A stretch of 64,000 bases of DNA, from contig NC_051430.1 in NCBI RefSeq assembly GCF_001649575.2, positions 34,646,098-34,710,097 on the forward strand. The letters run 5' to 3'. Below, piece by piece: positions 63,493 through 64,000 of this stretch. Numbering within the stretch: the first letter of the stretch is position 1; every line of letters starts with the position of its first letter. The notes beneath the pieces are model-generated. The model saw nothing but the letters and a program-made list of their open reading frames with translations. It did not search any database and was not told the origin of the DNA. Position numbers and translations under genes: made by a program. The stretch comes from Kryptolebias marmoratus. Taxonomy: Eukaryota > Chordata > Actinopteri > Cyprinodontiformes > Rivulidae.

Positions 63493-64000
63493 GACATACA
63501 AACTTATTGTGCACGCCTTTTAAAAATGTAGCAGTAAAAAAAAGGACCAAAACTGTTGTTTTTGTCACAGTTTTATTGTCTGTTGTAATGAAACAGCATC
63601 ACTGATAGAAAAAAAAAAACAAGATTCTTTTTTGTTTTATTTCGGTACATTACAAATCTGAATGTTCAGCCTGATCCACAGGGAGCAAAGACACTGAACA
63701 GCAGAAACGGAGCTGGTGCTTCCCCTTCGGCTGAGGGGTCCGTGGAAAAATAAGGCGGGCGTTTCTGCACATGCTGGTGTTTCGGTTTGCAAACCTACAA
63801 AAAAAATAATAAAAGGCCGCTCCGTCTGCCCCATCTGTTTTATGGAAACGCTTACGAAAACACGCAAAAGGGCGGGGATAAATGAGTCCGGGGCTAGAAC
63901 CTGAGGTACTCCGTGGGTCGGCATGTAGTGTAGGGGAGCGAGGCAAACAAGCATCTGCAGGTAGCTGATCGAAGCCGTTGTATCGAACATTCATAGTACC
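63493..64000 (-). other. Right edge; possible 3' end of an off-window minus-strand gene
   Basis: AATAAA on the minus strand occurs at 63572-63577 and 63636-63641, with T-rich flanks. Two overlapping minus frames (to 63994) have no recognisable domain. It may be a 3' UTR, but nothing proves transcription. Confidence 0.2.

Overview
The window is nuclear DNA from a ray-finned fish, most likely an acanthomorph teleost. It shows intron-split vertebrate genes with GT-AG junctions, short introns and families of fish-type DNA transposons. Three genes were rebuilt exon by exon, and every join keeps the reading frame. They are arid2 (+, 1338-18422, N-terminal exons off the left edge), scaf11 (+, 23720-30796, 1206 codons) and slc38a2 (-, 39755-34485, 505 codons). 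The order matches the human 12q ARID2-SCAF11-SLC38 block from memory, but scaf11 seems to point the opposite way.

Layout. 1-18422 holds the last 18 coding exons of arid2, then its 3' UTR to about 19875. 19985-21253 is a cluster of inverted repeat units. 21760-21953 holds a CTCF-like site, a possible TATA box and a probable non-coding first exon of scaf11. 23720-30796 is the scaf11 coding region: a RING finger, a low-complexity acidic and RS-rich middle, and a conserved C-terminal domain. scaf11 and slc38a2 converge across 31522-33273. slc38a2 has 15 coding exons and probably one upstream 5' UTR exon. 41.3-64 kb has no recognisable protein gene. It holds hAT-like MITEs, a broken Tc1-like transposon, copies of a 0.7 kb element (two of them interrupted by assembly gaps) and a few splice-flanked blocks that could be exons of an unknown transcript.

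How the genes relate. ARID2 is a DNA-binding subunit of the PBAF chromatin remodeller, SCAF11 is a nuclear splicing-linked RS protein, and SNAT2 is a plasma-membrane, sodium-coupled neutral amino acid transporter. They are neighbours by conserved synteny; no shared pathway is implied.

The most interesting signals are regulatory or repeat-derived. (1) A fold-back element, present twice, carries two convergent exact matches to the CTCF core per copy, with further matches at the scaf11 promoter and in arid2. (2) ATF4-type amino-acid-response motifs lie around slc38a2, including an inverted TGATGCAAC pair upstream. (3) A 46-nt-arm hairpin sits in a scaf11 intron. I did not find a clearly new multi-gene system. 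All calls were made by eye without database searches.
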